Numbered from the stretch's first letter, positions 8,323-17,703 are shown. The stretch: 64,000 bases of DNA from DASSFG01 sp035547915 (GCA_035547915.1 DASZTS010000015.1:248001-312000), one strand, 5' to 3'. Notes: generated from the letters alone by a model not told the origin. Made by a program: numbers and translations.

Positions 8323-10080
8323 ATGCCTCGTCTATTGGCCTTGGAATGGGACAGCCGTGAAGTGCGCGTCGCCGTGGCGACGCCGCGCGCGGGCGGGGCA
8401 CTGATCGACGACGCTTTCACGGTCGCGCTGCCGTCGCGTGGCGGCGGCGACGATGCGGTGCAATCGACCGGCGACGCGATCGCCGCGGCGCTTAGCGAAC
8501 ACGGTGTGGGCCGGGTGGTGGCCTTGGCCGCTGTAGGCCGTGCCGGCATCGAGTTGAAACCGCTTTCGCTGCCTCCGGCGCCCGACGACGAGTTGCCCGA
8601 TATGGTGCGATTCCAATCGTTGCGCGAGTTCCATTCGGTGGGCGAAGACTGGCCGCTCGATTACATCCCCATGGCCGGGCCGGCCGGTTCGCCGCGCAAG
8701 GTACTCGCCGCCGCCGTCTCGCCCGACCTCGTCAATCAGATTCGCCAGACGTGCCAGCGGGCGAAGATCTCGCCGGAACGGCTGGTGCTGCGATCGTGCG
8801 CGGCCGCATCGTTGCTGGCCCGCGCACAGTGGGAGTCGGTGGCTCACGTCAAGCTACTCGTCGACCTGCTGGCCGACGAAGCCGATTTGACCGTGCTGGT
8901 CGAAAACGAAGTGGTCTTCCTGCGCACTGTCCGGTTGCCCGCCGAGGTGGAATCGGAGAGCGGCACGGCGGCCCTGGTCGGTGAGATTCGTCGGACCGCC
9001 GCGGCGGCGCGCAACCAGGTGGGCGGACTCACGATCGAGGCGATCTATCTCTGCGGCGGCGGCACGGAACACCGAGCGTTGGTCGCCCTGATCGAGACGC
9101 AGGTGGGCATTGCCACACATGGCTTCGATCCCTTCGCCGGCTTAGCGTTATCAGGCACACTACAACGCAATCTGCCGGCCGCTCCCGGCCGCTTTGCGCC
9201 CGTGTTGGGAATGCTGCTCGATGAAGCCGAGCAGGTGCGGCATACCGTCGACTTCCTCAATCCGCGTCGTCGCCCGCCGCCGCCCAGCCATCGCCGCAAG
9301 TTGATCTGGTCGGCCACGGCGGCCTGCGTCTTATTCGCGGCCGGATTTAGCTGGCTCCAGAGTTCGTTGACCGCCCTGGACGACGAAATCGCTCAACTTC
9401 GCGACCAATCCAAAAACCTCGACAAGGCCGTCGAGAGGGCAAAAGAGGCGGAGAAGGCCGCGCAAGAAGTCGGAACGTGGGCCGATAACGACGTGAATTG
9501 GCTCGACGAGCTGCGCGAGTTGTCGCTCGACATGCCGCCGGCCAGGGATGTGCTGCTCACGCGATTGAACATGGGTGCGAATAACGTCCTCCCCAGCGCC
9601 ATGCCCGGTAGTTTCGCCTCGCAGATGGACCTGGAAGGATTGCTGCGCGGCGCCGAAACGGCCTCGCAGCTCGAAGCGGCTCTGCGCGACGAATTCCATA
9701 CAGTGCAGGGGCCGAGCTTGCAGCAAGACTCGAGCCGCGAAGGTTACTCGTGGAAGTTCACCTCCATCATCGCGGCCAAACCCGAGTCGCGCGAGAGTTA
9801 CCAGAAGCATGCCGAGGAGGCGGCGGCCAAGCGCGCCGCCGCGGGGCCTGATTCGGCGACCGGCCGTCCCCGCTTCGGCGGCTTCGGCGAAGGTGGGTTC
9901 GGTGGCCCGTGGGAGGGATGGGGCGGACAAGATTTCCCGGGCGGCGGTGACCGTTCGCCACCCGCCAAGCCCGACAGTAGTTCGCCAGGTAAGACTGACA
10001 ACGCGCCGGCGGCCAAGGCCGACAATGCGGCGCCGGGCACAGGCGGCGCCGCGCCGAAGGAGTCTGGCAGTGGCACTTAA
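8323..10080 (+). CDS. gspL: GspL/PilM-like actin-fold secretion protein
   Basis: A 585-residue assembly-platform protein. Residues 1-300 resemble the PilM/GspL actin-like domain (LLALEWDSREVRVAVA start; ELPDMVRFQSLREF; VLAAAVSPDLV). A membrane helix lies near 328-348 (LIWSATAACVLFAAGFSWL), and a predicted coiled coil near 355-385 (LTALDDEIAQLRDQSKNLDKA). The C-terminal region resembles PilN/GspL periplasmic parts. The last 80 residues are a Gly-, Pro- and Ala-rich tail. It follows gspK by 16 bp and overlaps the next gene. It looks like a PilM-PilN fusion, which is also how GspL is built. Confidence 0.7.
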   Translation: MPRLLALEWDSREVRVAVATPRAGGALIDDAFTVALPSRGGGDDAVQSTGDAIAAALSEHGVGRVVALAAVGRAGIELKPLSLPPAPDDELPDMVRFQSLREFHSVGEDWPLDYIPMAGPAGSPRKVLAAAVSPDLVNQIRQTCQRAKISPERLVLRSCAAASLLARAQWESVAHVKLLVDLLADEADLTVLVENEVVFLRTVRLPAEVESESGTAALVGEIRRTAAAARNQVGGLTIEAIYLCGGGTEHRALVALIETQVGIATHGFDPFAGLALSGTLQRNLPAAPGRFAPVLGMLLDEAEQVRHTVDFLNPRRRPPPPSHRRKLIWSATAACVLFAAGFSWLQSSLTALDDEIAQLRDQSKNLDKAVERAKEAEKAAQEVGTWADNDVNWLDELRELSLDMPPARDVLLTRLNMGANNVLPSAMPGSFASQMDLEGLLRGAETASQLEAALRDEFHTVQGPSLQQDSSREGYSWKFTSIIAAKPESRESYQKHAEEAAAKRAAAGPDSATGRPRFGGFGEGGFGGPWEGWGGQDFPGGGDRSPPAKPDSSSPGKTDNAPAAKADNAAPGTGGAAPKESGSGT

Positions 10081-11272
10081 ACAGCGAGAGCGAATTCTGG
10101 CCTGGGGCGCGGGCACGCTATTGACGCTCGCGGTGGTTCAGTTCGGTTACAACTCGGTGCAAGGGCTCTTCGACGAACGGCAGACGCAGAAAGACGCACT
10201 GAATCGCGATATCACCGACAAGAACGCGGCCCTGGAACGTGGTGCGAGAGCCGGAAAAAAATTGGCGGCGTGGAAGCAGCGCAGTCTCCCCGCCGATCTG
10301 GTCCTCGCCCGATCGCTCTACAAGAACTGGCTCGCCCGACTGCTGGAGCGCACGCGTCTCGCCAAGGCGAGCGTTACGCTCGGCGCAGAGGTACCCAAGC
10401 TCGGTATCTATACCAAGATGTCGGTGAACGTTCGCGGCCAGGGAACGATGGAACAGGTCGTACAACTCCTCTTCGACTTCTACCAGGCCGACCAGTTGCA
10501 TTCGATCCGCCAGATGACGCTCACGCCGCTGGCCAAGAGCGACGCATCGACCGAAGCCCCCGCACGTCCTTCGACGCCCGGCCCAGGCGCCACGGGCGCG
10601 GCACCGGGCGGGGGAGGCGGCGGGCCGGGTGGTGAACGCGGCGGATTCGGGAATCGCGGCGGATTCGGTCGACCCGGATTCGGCGGAGGCAATTTTGGCC
10701 CGGGCGGTGGTGGCGGTTTGGGCCCAGGCGGGGGCGGCGGGTTCGGAGGAGGCGCGTTCGCCGGTGGCGGCCGTGGCGGCGGGCGCGGCGACGGCCAGAA
10801 GTACGAAGTGATGTTGAGCATCGAGGCGCTCGTCCTGCCCGGCGCCTCGCACACCGATCAGTTGAACGACGGAAAGGCCGACCGCTTGGCCTTCGGCGAT
10901 ATCGACACGTATCGCAAGACGATCACGGAACGCAATTTCTTCTCGCCCTATACGCCCGTCGTGGAAAACGACCCGGCCGCCGATACCTTTGTGACGGCCG
11001 TGGTGAAGAAACACGGCAAATATCAGGTCTGGGTCAACCTCCGCAGTAGCGGAAAAACGCTAAAACTCGGCGAAGGCGAGACCTTCGAGTTGGGTAAGGA
11101 GACGGCCACCATCGAACGCATCGAGCGAGATAAGATCGAGATCGAAGCAGGCGGTCGTCGGCGCGAGATCGGCCTGGGCAAGAGCTTCGCCGAGGAGCGA
11201 GGTCGTCGCGGCGGCGGTCGCGGCCGTCGCTTCCCCGGGCCTTCCATGTCGCAATCTCCCGCGGTGGAATAG
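10070..11272 (+). CDS. GspM/PilO-like secretion protein
   Basis: A 400-residue protein that starts at GTG 10070, seven bases after GAAGGAGT and overlapping the previous gene's stop by 11 bases. One membrane helix (residues about 9-27) and a coiled coil lead into a PilO/GspM-like alpha-beta domain (residues about 60-165). A Gly-rich linker of about 75 residues (GGGGGPGG, GFGGGNFGPG repeats) follows. The second domain (ITERNFFSPY, then VWVNLRSSGKTLKLGEGETF) is reminiscent of GspC/PilP HR domains. I infer that GspM and GspC roles may be combined in one chain. It closes the secretion operon; purU lies on the opposite strand 28 bp later. Confidence 0.6.
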   Translation: MALKQRERILAWGAGTLLTLAVVQFGYNSVQGLFDERQTQKDALNRDITDKNAALERGARAGKKLAAWKQRSLPADLVLARSLYKNWLARLLERTRLAKASVTLGAEVPKLGIYTKMSVNVRGQGTMEQVVQLLFDFYQADQLHSIRQMTLTPLAKSDASTEAPARPSTPGPGATGAAPGGGGGGPGGERGGFGNRGGFGRPGFGGGNFGPGGGGGLGPGGGGGFGGGAFAGGGRGGGRGDGQKYEVMLSIEALVLPGASHTDQLNDGKADRLAFGDIDTYRKTITERNFFSPYTPVVENDPAADTFVTAVVKKHGKYQVWVNLRSSGKTLKLGEGETFELGKETATIERIERDKIEIEAGGRRREIGLGKSFAEERGRRGGGRGRRFPGPSMSQSPAVE

Positions 11273-11300
11273 CCGTCTGCTGCTGTGGCGCCGGCTCGTT

Positions 11301-12164
11301 TCAGGTCGCCGATCGGCGGGCGATGACGCGGTGGAAATGAAGCTGCACCTCCCGGGCGACGACGCGTCGCACGCCTTCTACCAGGCAATGCGGCTCGTTG
11401 TCTTCCTGTCCTCGCCGCATCACCTCCTCCAACGTAACGCCCGGCGGCACCGTGAACGTCGACTGGTGGATGATCTGGTTTCCCGCGTCGAGTTCCGGCA
11501 CGATGAAATGGCAGGTGGCGCCGAACGTCAGCATGCGGGCCGCGTAGGCATCGTGATAGGGACGCAGGCCCGGAAAACTAGGCAGCAACCCATGGTGCAG
11601 GTTGACGATCCGCCCGCCCGCATATTTCCAGCAGCTACTCGCCGGCAGTACACGCATGTAACGGGCCAGGATGAGGTAGTCGATCTCATATTCGTCGCAC
11701 AGGGCCATGATCCGTTCGTCGTCGGCCACGCCTTGCTCGTCGCCCACGTCGTGCCATGGCACGCCGAATTGCTCGGCCAGGGAGCGGCAATGCGGCCGGT
11801 TGCCGAGCATCAGCGCGGCCTCGGCCTTGATCCGCCCGTCGCGCAGCGCCCTCAACACGGCCAGCGCCGGCTCCGGCCGATAGGTGGTGCACAGGCAGAG
11901 CCGCGGTCGAGCCGCGCGCTCCTCGGGCGACCAGACGCGGATCGAGAGGCCCTTGTCGCCGGCTACGTCGCGCATCGCTCGTTGCAGGTCGCCCACGGCA
12001 TCGGGCGATAGTTCGATGCGCAACAGCATGGCGAAGAGACACTCTTCGTCGTGGTCGTACATCTGGATCTCGGCGATGTTCGCGCCCGCCCCGGTCACGT
12101 AATGTATGATCGGGTCGGCCAGACCGCGGTTATCGGGTCCGACGGCGGTGATGACGACCTGCAT
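11301..12164 (-). CDS. purU: Formyltetrahydrofolate deformylase
   Basis: This enzyme hydrolyses 10-formyl-THF to formate and THF, supplying formate for purine synthesis and balancing the one-carbon pool. The 287 residues begin with an ACT-like domain (VITAVGPDNRGLADPI). They continue into the formyltransferase fold with the family motif VNLHHGLLPSFPG and GATCHFIVPELDAGNQII, which hold the catalytic Asn, His and Asp. I chose ATG 12164 because MQVVITAVGPDNRG aligns with the usual start; an 18-residue extension upstream looks untranslated. It converges with the secretion operon. Confidence 0.93.
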   Translation of the reverse strand: MQVVITAVGPDNRGLADPIIHYVTGAGANIAEIQMYDHDEECLFAMLLRIELSPDAVGDLQRAMRDVAGDKGLSIRVWSPEERAARPRLCLCTTYRPEPALAVLRALRDGRIKAEAALMLGNRPHCRSLAEQFGVPWHDVGDEQGVADDERIMALCDEYEIDYLILARYMRVLPASSCWKYAGGRIVNLHHGLLPSFPGLRPYHDAYAARMLTFGATCHFIVPELDAGNQIIHQSTFTVPPGVTLEEVMRRGQEDNEPHCLVEGVRRVVAREVQLHFHRVIARRSAT

Positions 12165-12304
12165 GATGCTGAATCGGGCGAAACGAACGAAGTCGGCGTT
12201 ACAAGCGAAATATAGCACACAATCCGCGAACCACGAATCGCTGCCTAAAACCCGGGTGCCCGCCGCTGTATCATGAATAAAAACCTTTGAGGAGCGGCTG
12301 ATTG

Positions 12305-12964
12305 ATGAAACAACTTTCTTCCCTCGAGCAACTGCTCGACCGCGGTGTGGTGGCGATCATTCGCTCGTCCGACGCGAGCCGTTTGGTCGACGTTGCCGAG
12401 GCGCTGCTGGCGGGCGGCGTGTCGGTGATGGAGGTGACGTTCACGGTTCCCAGTGCTCACCGAGTCTTGGAACAGGTTGCCGAGCGGCTGGGCGGCCGTA
12501 TTCTGTTGGGGGCGGGGACGGTGCTCGACGCCGCGACGGCTCGCACCGCCATCCTGGCCGGCGCGGAGTTCATCGTCTCGCCGGTCGTCCGCCACGACGT
12601 CATCGCCTGCTGTCGCCGGTACAGCAAGCTCAGCCTGCCCGGTGCACTGACGCCGACGGAGATTCTTGACGCCTGGGAGGCAGGTGCCGACGTCGTTAAG
12701 GTGTTTCCCTCCGAAGTCACCGGCCCGGCCTATTTGAAGGCCGTCCGCGCGCCGCTGCCGCAGGTGCGCTTGATGCCGACCGGCGGCGTCAATCTCGACA
12801 CGGCGGCCGAATTCTTGCGGGCGGGTGCCTGCGCGTTGGGGGTCGGCAGCTCGCTTGTGGAGCCGAGCGCCGTCGCGGCGGGCAACTTGGCGCGTATCGA
12901 GGAACTCGCCCGACAGTATATGACCATCGTTCGCGCGACGCGCGACGCCATCGCCCGCGGCTGA
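12305..12964 (+). CDS. eda: KDPG/KHG aldolase (Eda family)
   Basis: This is a class I aldolase of the Entner-Doudoroff type, which splits 2-keto-3-deoxy-6-phosphogluconate into pyruvate and glyceraldehyde 3-phosphate. The 219 residues show the family landmarks: VVAIIRS, MEVTFTVPSA (Glu general base), LGAGTVLD, and DVVKVFPSE with the Schiff-base Lys, followed by LMPTGGVNLD. ATG 12305 lies about ten bases after GAGGAG; a TTG just before it is less likely. It is a single gene and its length is normal. The related 6-phospho-galactonate aldolase (DgoA) cannot be excluded. Confidence 0.88.
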   Translation: MKQLSSLEQLLDRGVVAIIRSSDASRLVDVAEALLAGGVSVMEVTFTVPSAHRVLEQVAERLGGRILLGAGTVLDAATARTAILAGAEFIVSPVVRHDVIACCRRYSKLSLPGALTPTEILDAWEAGADVVKVFPSEVTGPAYLKAVRAPLPQVRLMPTGGVNLDTAAEFLRAGACALGVGSSLVEPSAVAAGNLARIEELARQYMTIVRATRDAIARG

Positions 12965-13190
12965 AGTGCACCGAGGCGAACCGCGGCCGCTGGCTGACAA
13001 CCGGGCGTGCCCAGCAAGCCTTGCATCAGCCCAGTGTCACCAGCCTACCCGTTCCTCCTCTCCATGCGGCCAGCGTCGATAACTTCTGTCTGGCAACTGC
13101 TCTAGGCCGATAGCCCGTCTGCCGATACTATCTGCCGCGCCATCCGGCATCGCCGTTGAATTTGCAGGCCTATCGAGGAGGATTTGCCGC

Positions 13191-13919
13191 GTGCATCTCG
13201 CTAATTTTCTGCCGTCGCGGCTGGCCGCGCGAGCTGGTTTCATCCGCCGCTGCCTGAAGGACCAATCGTTGGTCGAACAGGTGCTCGACAATCAGCCGTT
13301 CTACGCGCAGTGCACGGCCGAGCAGACCGACCTCAAGTCGCATTTCCATAACCGATTGAAGCTTCGCTCCCTGTCCCTCGACGAAGGGACGATGTTGTTC
13401 GACGTCGAGTTGAACCTGTTGAAGGAACTGGTCGAGCGATCGAATTCCTTGCCGGGACCGATCATCGAGATCGGCACGCTCTTCGGATACACCACGTCGC
13501 GTATCGCACTGTGGCGTTCGCCCCAGAAGAAGATCATCACCGTCGACAATTATTGCTGGAATCCGTGGCAGCTCACGCCCGACATGCACCATGCCATGAC
13601 CTGCCGCTTCTTGCACTACCTCGAAGCGTCGGGCCAGGTCGAGGTCAAGCGGATGGACAAGGATGAATTCTTCAAGTCATACCGCGGCGAGGCCCCGGCC
13701 CTCGTCTTCCTCGATGCCGACCATTCCTACGAGGCCACCAAGGCCGACATCGAGTGGGCCCGCAACGTCGGGGCGAAGATCATCTCGGGTCACGACTACT
13801 TCGCGCACTGCCCCGGCGTCGGCCGCGCTGTGGAAGAAGCCGGCGGCGCCATTCGCCATGCCGGCGGAGTTTGGGCCTTGAAGAACGCCTACTGGCAATC
13901 GTCGGCCAAGGCGGCATAA
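13191..13919 (+). CDS. Class I SAM-dependent methyltransferase (Methyltransf_24-like)
   Basis: A 242-residue Rossmann methyltransferase. Motif I is IIEIGTLFGYTTSRIAL near residue 92, followed by KKIITVDNYCWNPW (motif II acid). PALVFLDADHSYEATKADIEWA near 165 is typical of the family that includes macrocin-O-methyltransferase-like and cephalosporin-hydroxylase-like proteins. The GTG at 13191 follows a strong GAGGAGG at 13177. It stands alone, so there is no pathway context and the substrate is unknown. The 226 bp upstream contain no gene. Confidence 0.75.
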   Translation: MHLANFLPSRLAARAGFIRRCLKDQSLVEQVLDNQPFYAQCTAEQTDLKSHFHNRLKLRSLSLDEGTMLFDVELNLLKELVERSNSLPGPIIEIGTLFGYTTSRIALWRSPQKKIITVDNYCWNPWQLTPDMHHAMTCRFLHYLEASGQVEVKRMDKDEFFKSYRGEAPALVFLDADHSYEATKADIEWARNVGAKIISGHDYFAHCPGVGRAVEEAGGAIRHAGGVWALKNAYWQSSAKAA

Positions 13920-13998
13920 GAATCGGAGCGTGGCCGAGGACGGGCATCGCCTAGTCGTCGGACGCTTGTGTACCGCCTTATCAAATAGTGTCTAAAGC

Positions 13999-14034
13999 GC
14001 AAAAGGCAGAAGAGTTTCCCCTTCTGCCTTTTGC
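13999..14034. terminator. Bidirectional hairpin terminator
   Basis: A perfect 14 bp stem, GCAAAAGGCAGAAG (13999-14012) with CTTCTGCCTTTTGC (14021-14034), surrounds an 8-base loop. The T-rich arm lies at the 3' side on both strands. It sits between the convergent methyltransferase and histidine-rich genes, so it can serve both. Confidence 0.7.
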
Positions 14035-14050
14035 TTTGCTTTCAGCGCTC

Positions 14051-14821
14051 TTAACCGTTGCCACCGTGGCGATGATGGCGGGCGCCATCCTCGGGCCGGT
14101 CGCCTTCTGGCGGATGGCTGCGATGTCGATCCCCCGCACCGGCACTACCATCGCGGTGGGACGGCGACCGATGGCGATCGCCCCCGCCCGCGTGCCCATG
14201 CCAAGCGCCCGTGTGGTGACCGTGCGCTGCGTGGTGTTCATAGCCTGCGTACTGGTGGTGGGCATGTCCGCGCCAACGCGCGTCGTGATGCTGCCCTGCG
14301 TGGTATTGTCGCTCGGCTTCGTGCCGTGACGGCCCGGCGTGATGTGCGGCCTGCTGTCCGTGATGCACCCGATGGCCATGGTGAACATCGTGGCCGTGGT
14401 ACCGATGATGGCGGTGGTGCGCCTGGTGACCGTGATGTGCCTGATGCCCATGATGTACATGGTGGCCGTGATGTGCATGATGGCCGTGATGTGCATGATG
14501 GTGACCGCGCCCGTGCGACCAACTCGTGTGGCTGCGGTGATGGCGGCCGTGCTCGCGTGGGCTGCGGTGCGCCTGCGAATGAGCATGATGCCCGCCGTGA
14601 CCAGGACGCGAGTGGGCGACGCGTGACCTGCTTGAGTGGCGCGTCGATGCGTGCGAGCCGCGATGGTGCGAAGATGGGGCGGATCGCTCTTCAGTTCGAC
14701 TACGACCGTGGTCCGGTTGATCGTTCCGAGACGGAGACTCGTCGTCGGCCCAGGCCGTGCCGAGCGAGATCAGCACGGGACTAAAAGCCGCTGCTAGTCG
14801 AAATACCCAACGATTCTGCAT
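14051..14821 (-). CDS. Secreted histidine-rich protein
   Basis: A 256-residue protein with an N-terminal signal peptide (VFRLAAAFSPVLISLGTAWA, cleavage after AWA). The rest is a low-complexity domain in which I count about 67 His in 256 residues, in repeats such as HHGHHAHHGH and HHGHQ. ATG 14821 follows an excellent AGGAGGAT, and the codons keep a single open frame, so translation is credible despite the repeats. His-rich secreted proteins often bind Ni, Zn, Co or Cu; metal sequestration is my inference. The opposite strand is also open (a Met/Val-rich shadow), but it lacks a plausible start signal. Confidence 0.7.
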   Translation of the reverse strand: MQNRWVFRLAAAFSPVLISLGTAWADDESPSRNDQPDHGRSRTEERSAPSSHHRGSHASTRHSSRSRVAHSRPGHGGHHAHSQAHRSPREHGRHHRSHTSWSHGRGHHHAHHGHHAHHGHHVHHGHQAHHGHQAHHRHHRYHGHDVHHGHRVHHGQQAAHHAGPSRHEAERQYHAGQHHDARWRGHAHHQYAGYEHHAAHGHHTGAWHGHAGGGDRHRSPSHRDGSAGAGDRHRSHPPEGDRPEDGARHHRHGGNG

Positions 14822-15045
14822 ATAAGATCATCCTCCTGCTCTGAGCGCCGCGAGGGCGCGGGCGTGCGACAAGCCCCTACGTCTGGCACACGGGGTGCTC
14901 TATTGGAACAGTGAAATCGGGCTGACAACGGGTTACAACGACCCGCAGCCCCGCGCCCTGAACTGCGCTCCACCGGCAGAGACAAATTGAGCTCCGGCAA
15001 TCTCGGATACCCGACACCGCAGGAAAAGAAAGGGAGCCGGCCGGT

Positions 15046-17703
15046 TTATTCGTCCAGATCTTCCTCGTTGTCTTCCTCGCCGTCGTACTCCTCGTCGCCG
15101 TCGTCGTCCATTTCGTCATCGGACGCTTCCGACTCCACGTCGATCACGTCGTCATCTTCCGACCCGTCCGTGTCGACCTCGAAGAGCGTGTCATCGGCCT
15201 CCTCTTCGTCGCGCAGTGGCGTGACACGGTTGGTGCGGGTCGGTTTGCTCGTTTCGGCGGCGGCCTGACCCGACATCTGCTGCCATTGTTCGAGCGTAAT
15301 GAGCACTTCGCGGGCCTGCGAACCGTTGTAGGCGCCCACGATGCCGTCTTCGGCCATGAAGTCGATCAAGCGGGCGCCGCGGCCGTAACCGATACCCAGG
15401 GACCGTTGCAGCAGCGATACGCTGCCGCGACCTTCGCGGACCACGACGTCGATGGCCGCCTCGTACAGATCGTCGCGGCTCTTGAAGCGGTTGGCGTCTC
15501 CTTCGCCGGGAGCGGACGTCTTCAACTGCACCAATTCCTTGACAAAATCGGGCTCCGTCGTGCCGACGAACTCGACGACCTTGTTGATCTCGTCGTCGCT
15601 CACGTACGTGCCCTGCCCGCGCAAGAGGGTGCTCGTGCCGGGCCAGAGGAAGAGCAGGTCGCCGTTGCCGAGGAGCTTGTCGGCCCCCATTTCGTCGAGC
15701 ACCACACGGCTGTCTGTGCGGCTGGCCACCTGGAAGCAGATGCGCGCGGGCAAGTTCGATTTGATGAGGCCCGTGATCACGTCGACCGTCGGCTTTTGCG
15801 TGGCCAGGACGAGGTGGATACCGACGGCCCGGCTCTTCTGGGCGAGGCGAATGATGTGAGTCTCCACCTCCTTGGCCGCCGTCATCATCAAGTCGGCCAT
15901 CTCGTCGGCCACGATCACGATGTACGGTAGGTGCGTAGGAATGTTCTCGCGCTCTTCGTCCGACTCGGGTTGCAAGCGGTCGAACAACTCCTCTTCGCCG
16001 AGCTGGTTGTAACCCGCGATGTGTCGCACGCCGGCACGGGCCAGCAGGGCGTAACGCTCCTCCATCTTCTCCACGGCCCAGGCCAGAATGGCTTCGGCCT
16101 TGCGCATGTCGGTGACCACGGGGTGCATCAGATGAGGCAGTGTCTTGTAGGGGCTGAGTTCGACCATCTTGGGATCGATCAGCAGCATGCGCACTTCGTC
16201 TGGCCGGCGCGCCATGAGCATCGACACGATCATCGTGTTGAGGCATACGCTCTTGCCCGTGCCGGTGCGACCGGCGATGAGCAGGTGCGGCAGCGACGTC
16301 AGGTCGGCCACCATCGGGTTGCCCGATACGTCCTTGCCCAGGAAGATCGGGATACGCATCTTGCCCGATTTGGCCTCCGATTCTTCGATCACTTCCCGCA
16401 GTCTCACGAGTTGGCGCTCGGCGTTCGGCACCTCGATGCCGACCGTATTCTTGCCGGGAATCGGTGCCACGATGCGCACGCTGGGCACGCGCAGGGCGAT
16501 GGCCAGGTCGTCGGCCAGGCTGGTGATCTTCGAGAGCCGCAAGCCGGCTTCCAGCTCGACCTCGAACTGCGCGATGACCGGACCGGTCTCGATCTCCACG
16601 ACGCGCACGTTCAGCCCAAAGTTCGTGAACGCCTGCTCCAGCAGCTTGGCCTTGCGGCGTACCTCTTTTTCCTGTTCCTCGAAGGCGAATGGCTCGCTCT
16701 CCAAGAGCAGGTCGATCGGCGGCAACTGGTAGTCGGGCGTTTCTTCGGCGCGGCTGGCCGCATCGAGCTCGCTCATCACCTGCTGGCGGTCGTCGCGCTT
16801 CTTGGGCGGACGCACTCGCACACCGCTGGTCGACTTCGGTTCGGCCAGTTGCACGCCGCCTGTCGCTGGCGAAAGTGGCTCCTCGTCACCCTCCTCCGGT
16901 TCCTTTTCTTCGTTCACGACCTCCGCCGGAGCCGCGACCGGTTTACGCGCGATCCGCACCTGCAACTCGGATTCGTCTTCGTCTTCATCCTCGAGGGCCG
17001 GCGCGGTCAGATCGGTGCGCCGCTTGCTGCGAGGTTGCTCACCTCTCGGGGCGAGGCTGCCGATGGCGCGGCCGACGCCGCGGGCCGGCAACGTGATCAG
17101 CCAGCCCGACAATCGCACCAGCAGGTAATCCGTCGCGAGCAACCAGCCGGCCACGGTCACACTGACCGCCAGCACATACGACCCCGCCGTGGCGACGTGG
17201 GCGGCCAGCAAGCCGCAAAACGTCGCCCCCAGGTATCCGCCGGCGCCGATTACCGGTCCGGGCGAGAGCTGCGGCACGGCCATCGTCACGAGTGTTGTCA
17301 GACCCGCGAGCGACAACAGCCAGCCGATGCCGCGCAGCCACGGATCGCCCAGCGGTCGATGTCCGAGCAAGGCCGCATCGAGCAGGGCCAGCGAAATAAC
17401 CAGGTAGTACGCGCCCAGTCCGATCGATTGGAACAAGACCGATGCCACGAGAGCGCCGACCCAACCGCAGGCGTTTTGTACTTCCGTCTGGGGCGGATAG
17501 ACGAGGTCGCTGGGTGGATCGGCCGCGTCGTAGGTGAAGAGCGCGATCGAGAGGAAGATGGTCAGCGCCAACAACGCGAGCGCCGCCAGGTCGAGTTTCG
17601 GATTACGCTGGTCAAGCATGGTTTGGTTCTGCGAGGAACGCCTGCCGCCAAACAGGGCGGCAACGAACCGGCTGGGCAGATCCATGCCCGACGCAACTTC
17701 CAT
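15046..17703 (-). CDS. ftsK: DNA translocase FtsK
   Basis: This is the septal DNA pump that segregates chromosome termini and activates dimer resolution. In the 885 residues, four or five membrane helices span about residues 40-205, followed by a charged linker (about 220-325). The FtsK alpha/beta motor has Walker A GRTGTGKS near residue 475 and the Walker B region PYIVIVADEMADLMM near 595. The gamma winged helix (VSLLQRSLGIGYGRGARLIDFM) lies near 775. An extra C-terminal tail of about 50 residues is almost all Asp/Glu. The start is taken at ATG 17703; ATG 17685 and ATG 17619 are alternatives. It is monocistronic. Confidence 0.93.
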   Translation of the reverse strand: MEVASGMDLPSRFVAALFGGRRSSQNQTMLDQRNPKLDLAALALLALTIFLSIALFTYDAADPPSDLVYPPQTEVQNACGWVGALVASVLFQSIGLGAYYLVISLALLDAALLGHRPLGDPWLRGIGWLLSLAGLTTLVTMAVPQLSPGPVIGAGGYLGATFCGLLAAHVATAGSYVLAVSVTVAGWLLATDYLLVRLSGWLITLPARGVGRAIGSLAPRGEQPRSKRRTDLTAPALEDEDEDESELQVRIARKPVAAPAEVVNEEKEPEEGDEEPLSPATGGVQLAEPKSTSGVRVRPPKKRDDRQQVMSELDAASRAEETPDYQLPPIDLLLESEPFAFEEQEKEVRRKAKLLEQAFTNFGLNVRVVEIETGPVIAQFEVELEAGLRLSKITSLADDLAIALRVPSVRIVAPIPGKNTVGIEVPNAERQLVRLREVIEESEAKSGKMRIPIFLGKDVSGNPMVADLTSLPHLLIAGRTGTGKSVCLNTMIVSMLMARRPDEVRMLLIDPKMVELSPYKTLPHLMHPVVTDMRKAEAILAWAVEKMEERYALLARAGVRHIAGYNQLGEEELFDRLQPESDEERENIPTHLPYIVIVADEMADLMMTAAKEVETHIIRLAQKSRAVGIHLVLATQKPTVDVITGLIKSNLPARICFQVASRTDSRVVLDEMGADKLLGNGDLLFLWPGTSTLLRGQGTYVSDDEINKVVEFVGTTEPDFVKELVQLKTSAPGEGDANRFKSRDDLYEAAIDVVVREGRGSVSLLQRSLGIGYGRGARLIDFMAEDGIVGAYNGSQAREVLITLEQWQQMSGQAAAETSKPTRTNRVTPLRDEEEADDTLFEVDTDGSEDDDVIDVESEASDDEMDDDGDEEYDGEEDNEEDLDE

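Noticed and set aside
12287..12304. gaggagcggctga similar to family-1 end
   Set aside because: Only the first bases match and no right end follows within 150 bp; the sequence is the ribosome-binding region of eda.
14339..14626. Met/Val-rich plus-strand ORF in the histidine-rich region
   Set aside because: It is the complement of the His repeats (CAT/ATG shadow), with no ribosome-binding site; the minus frame has a signal peptide and AGGAGGAT.
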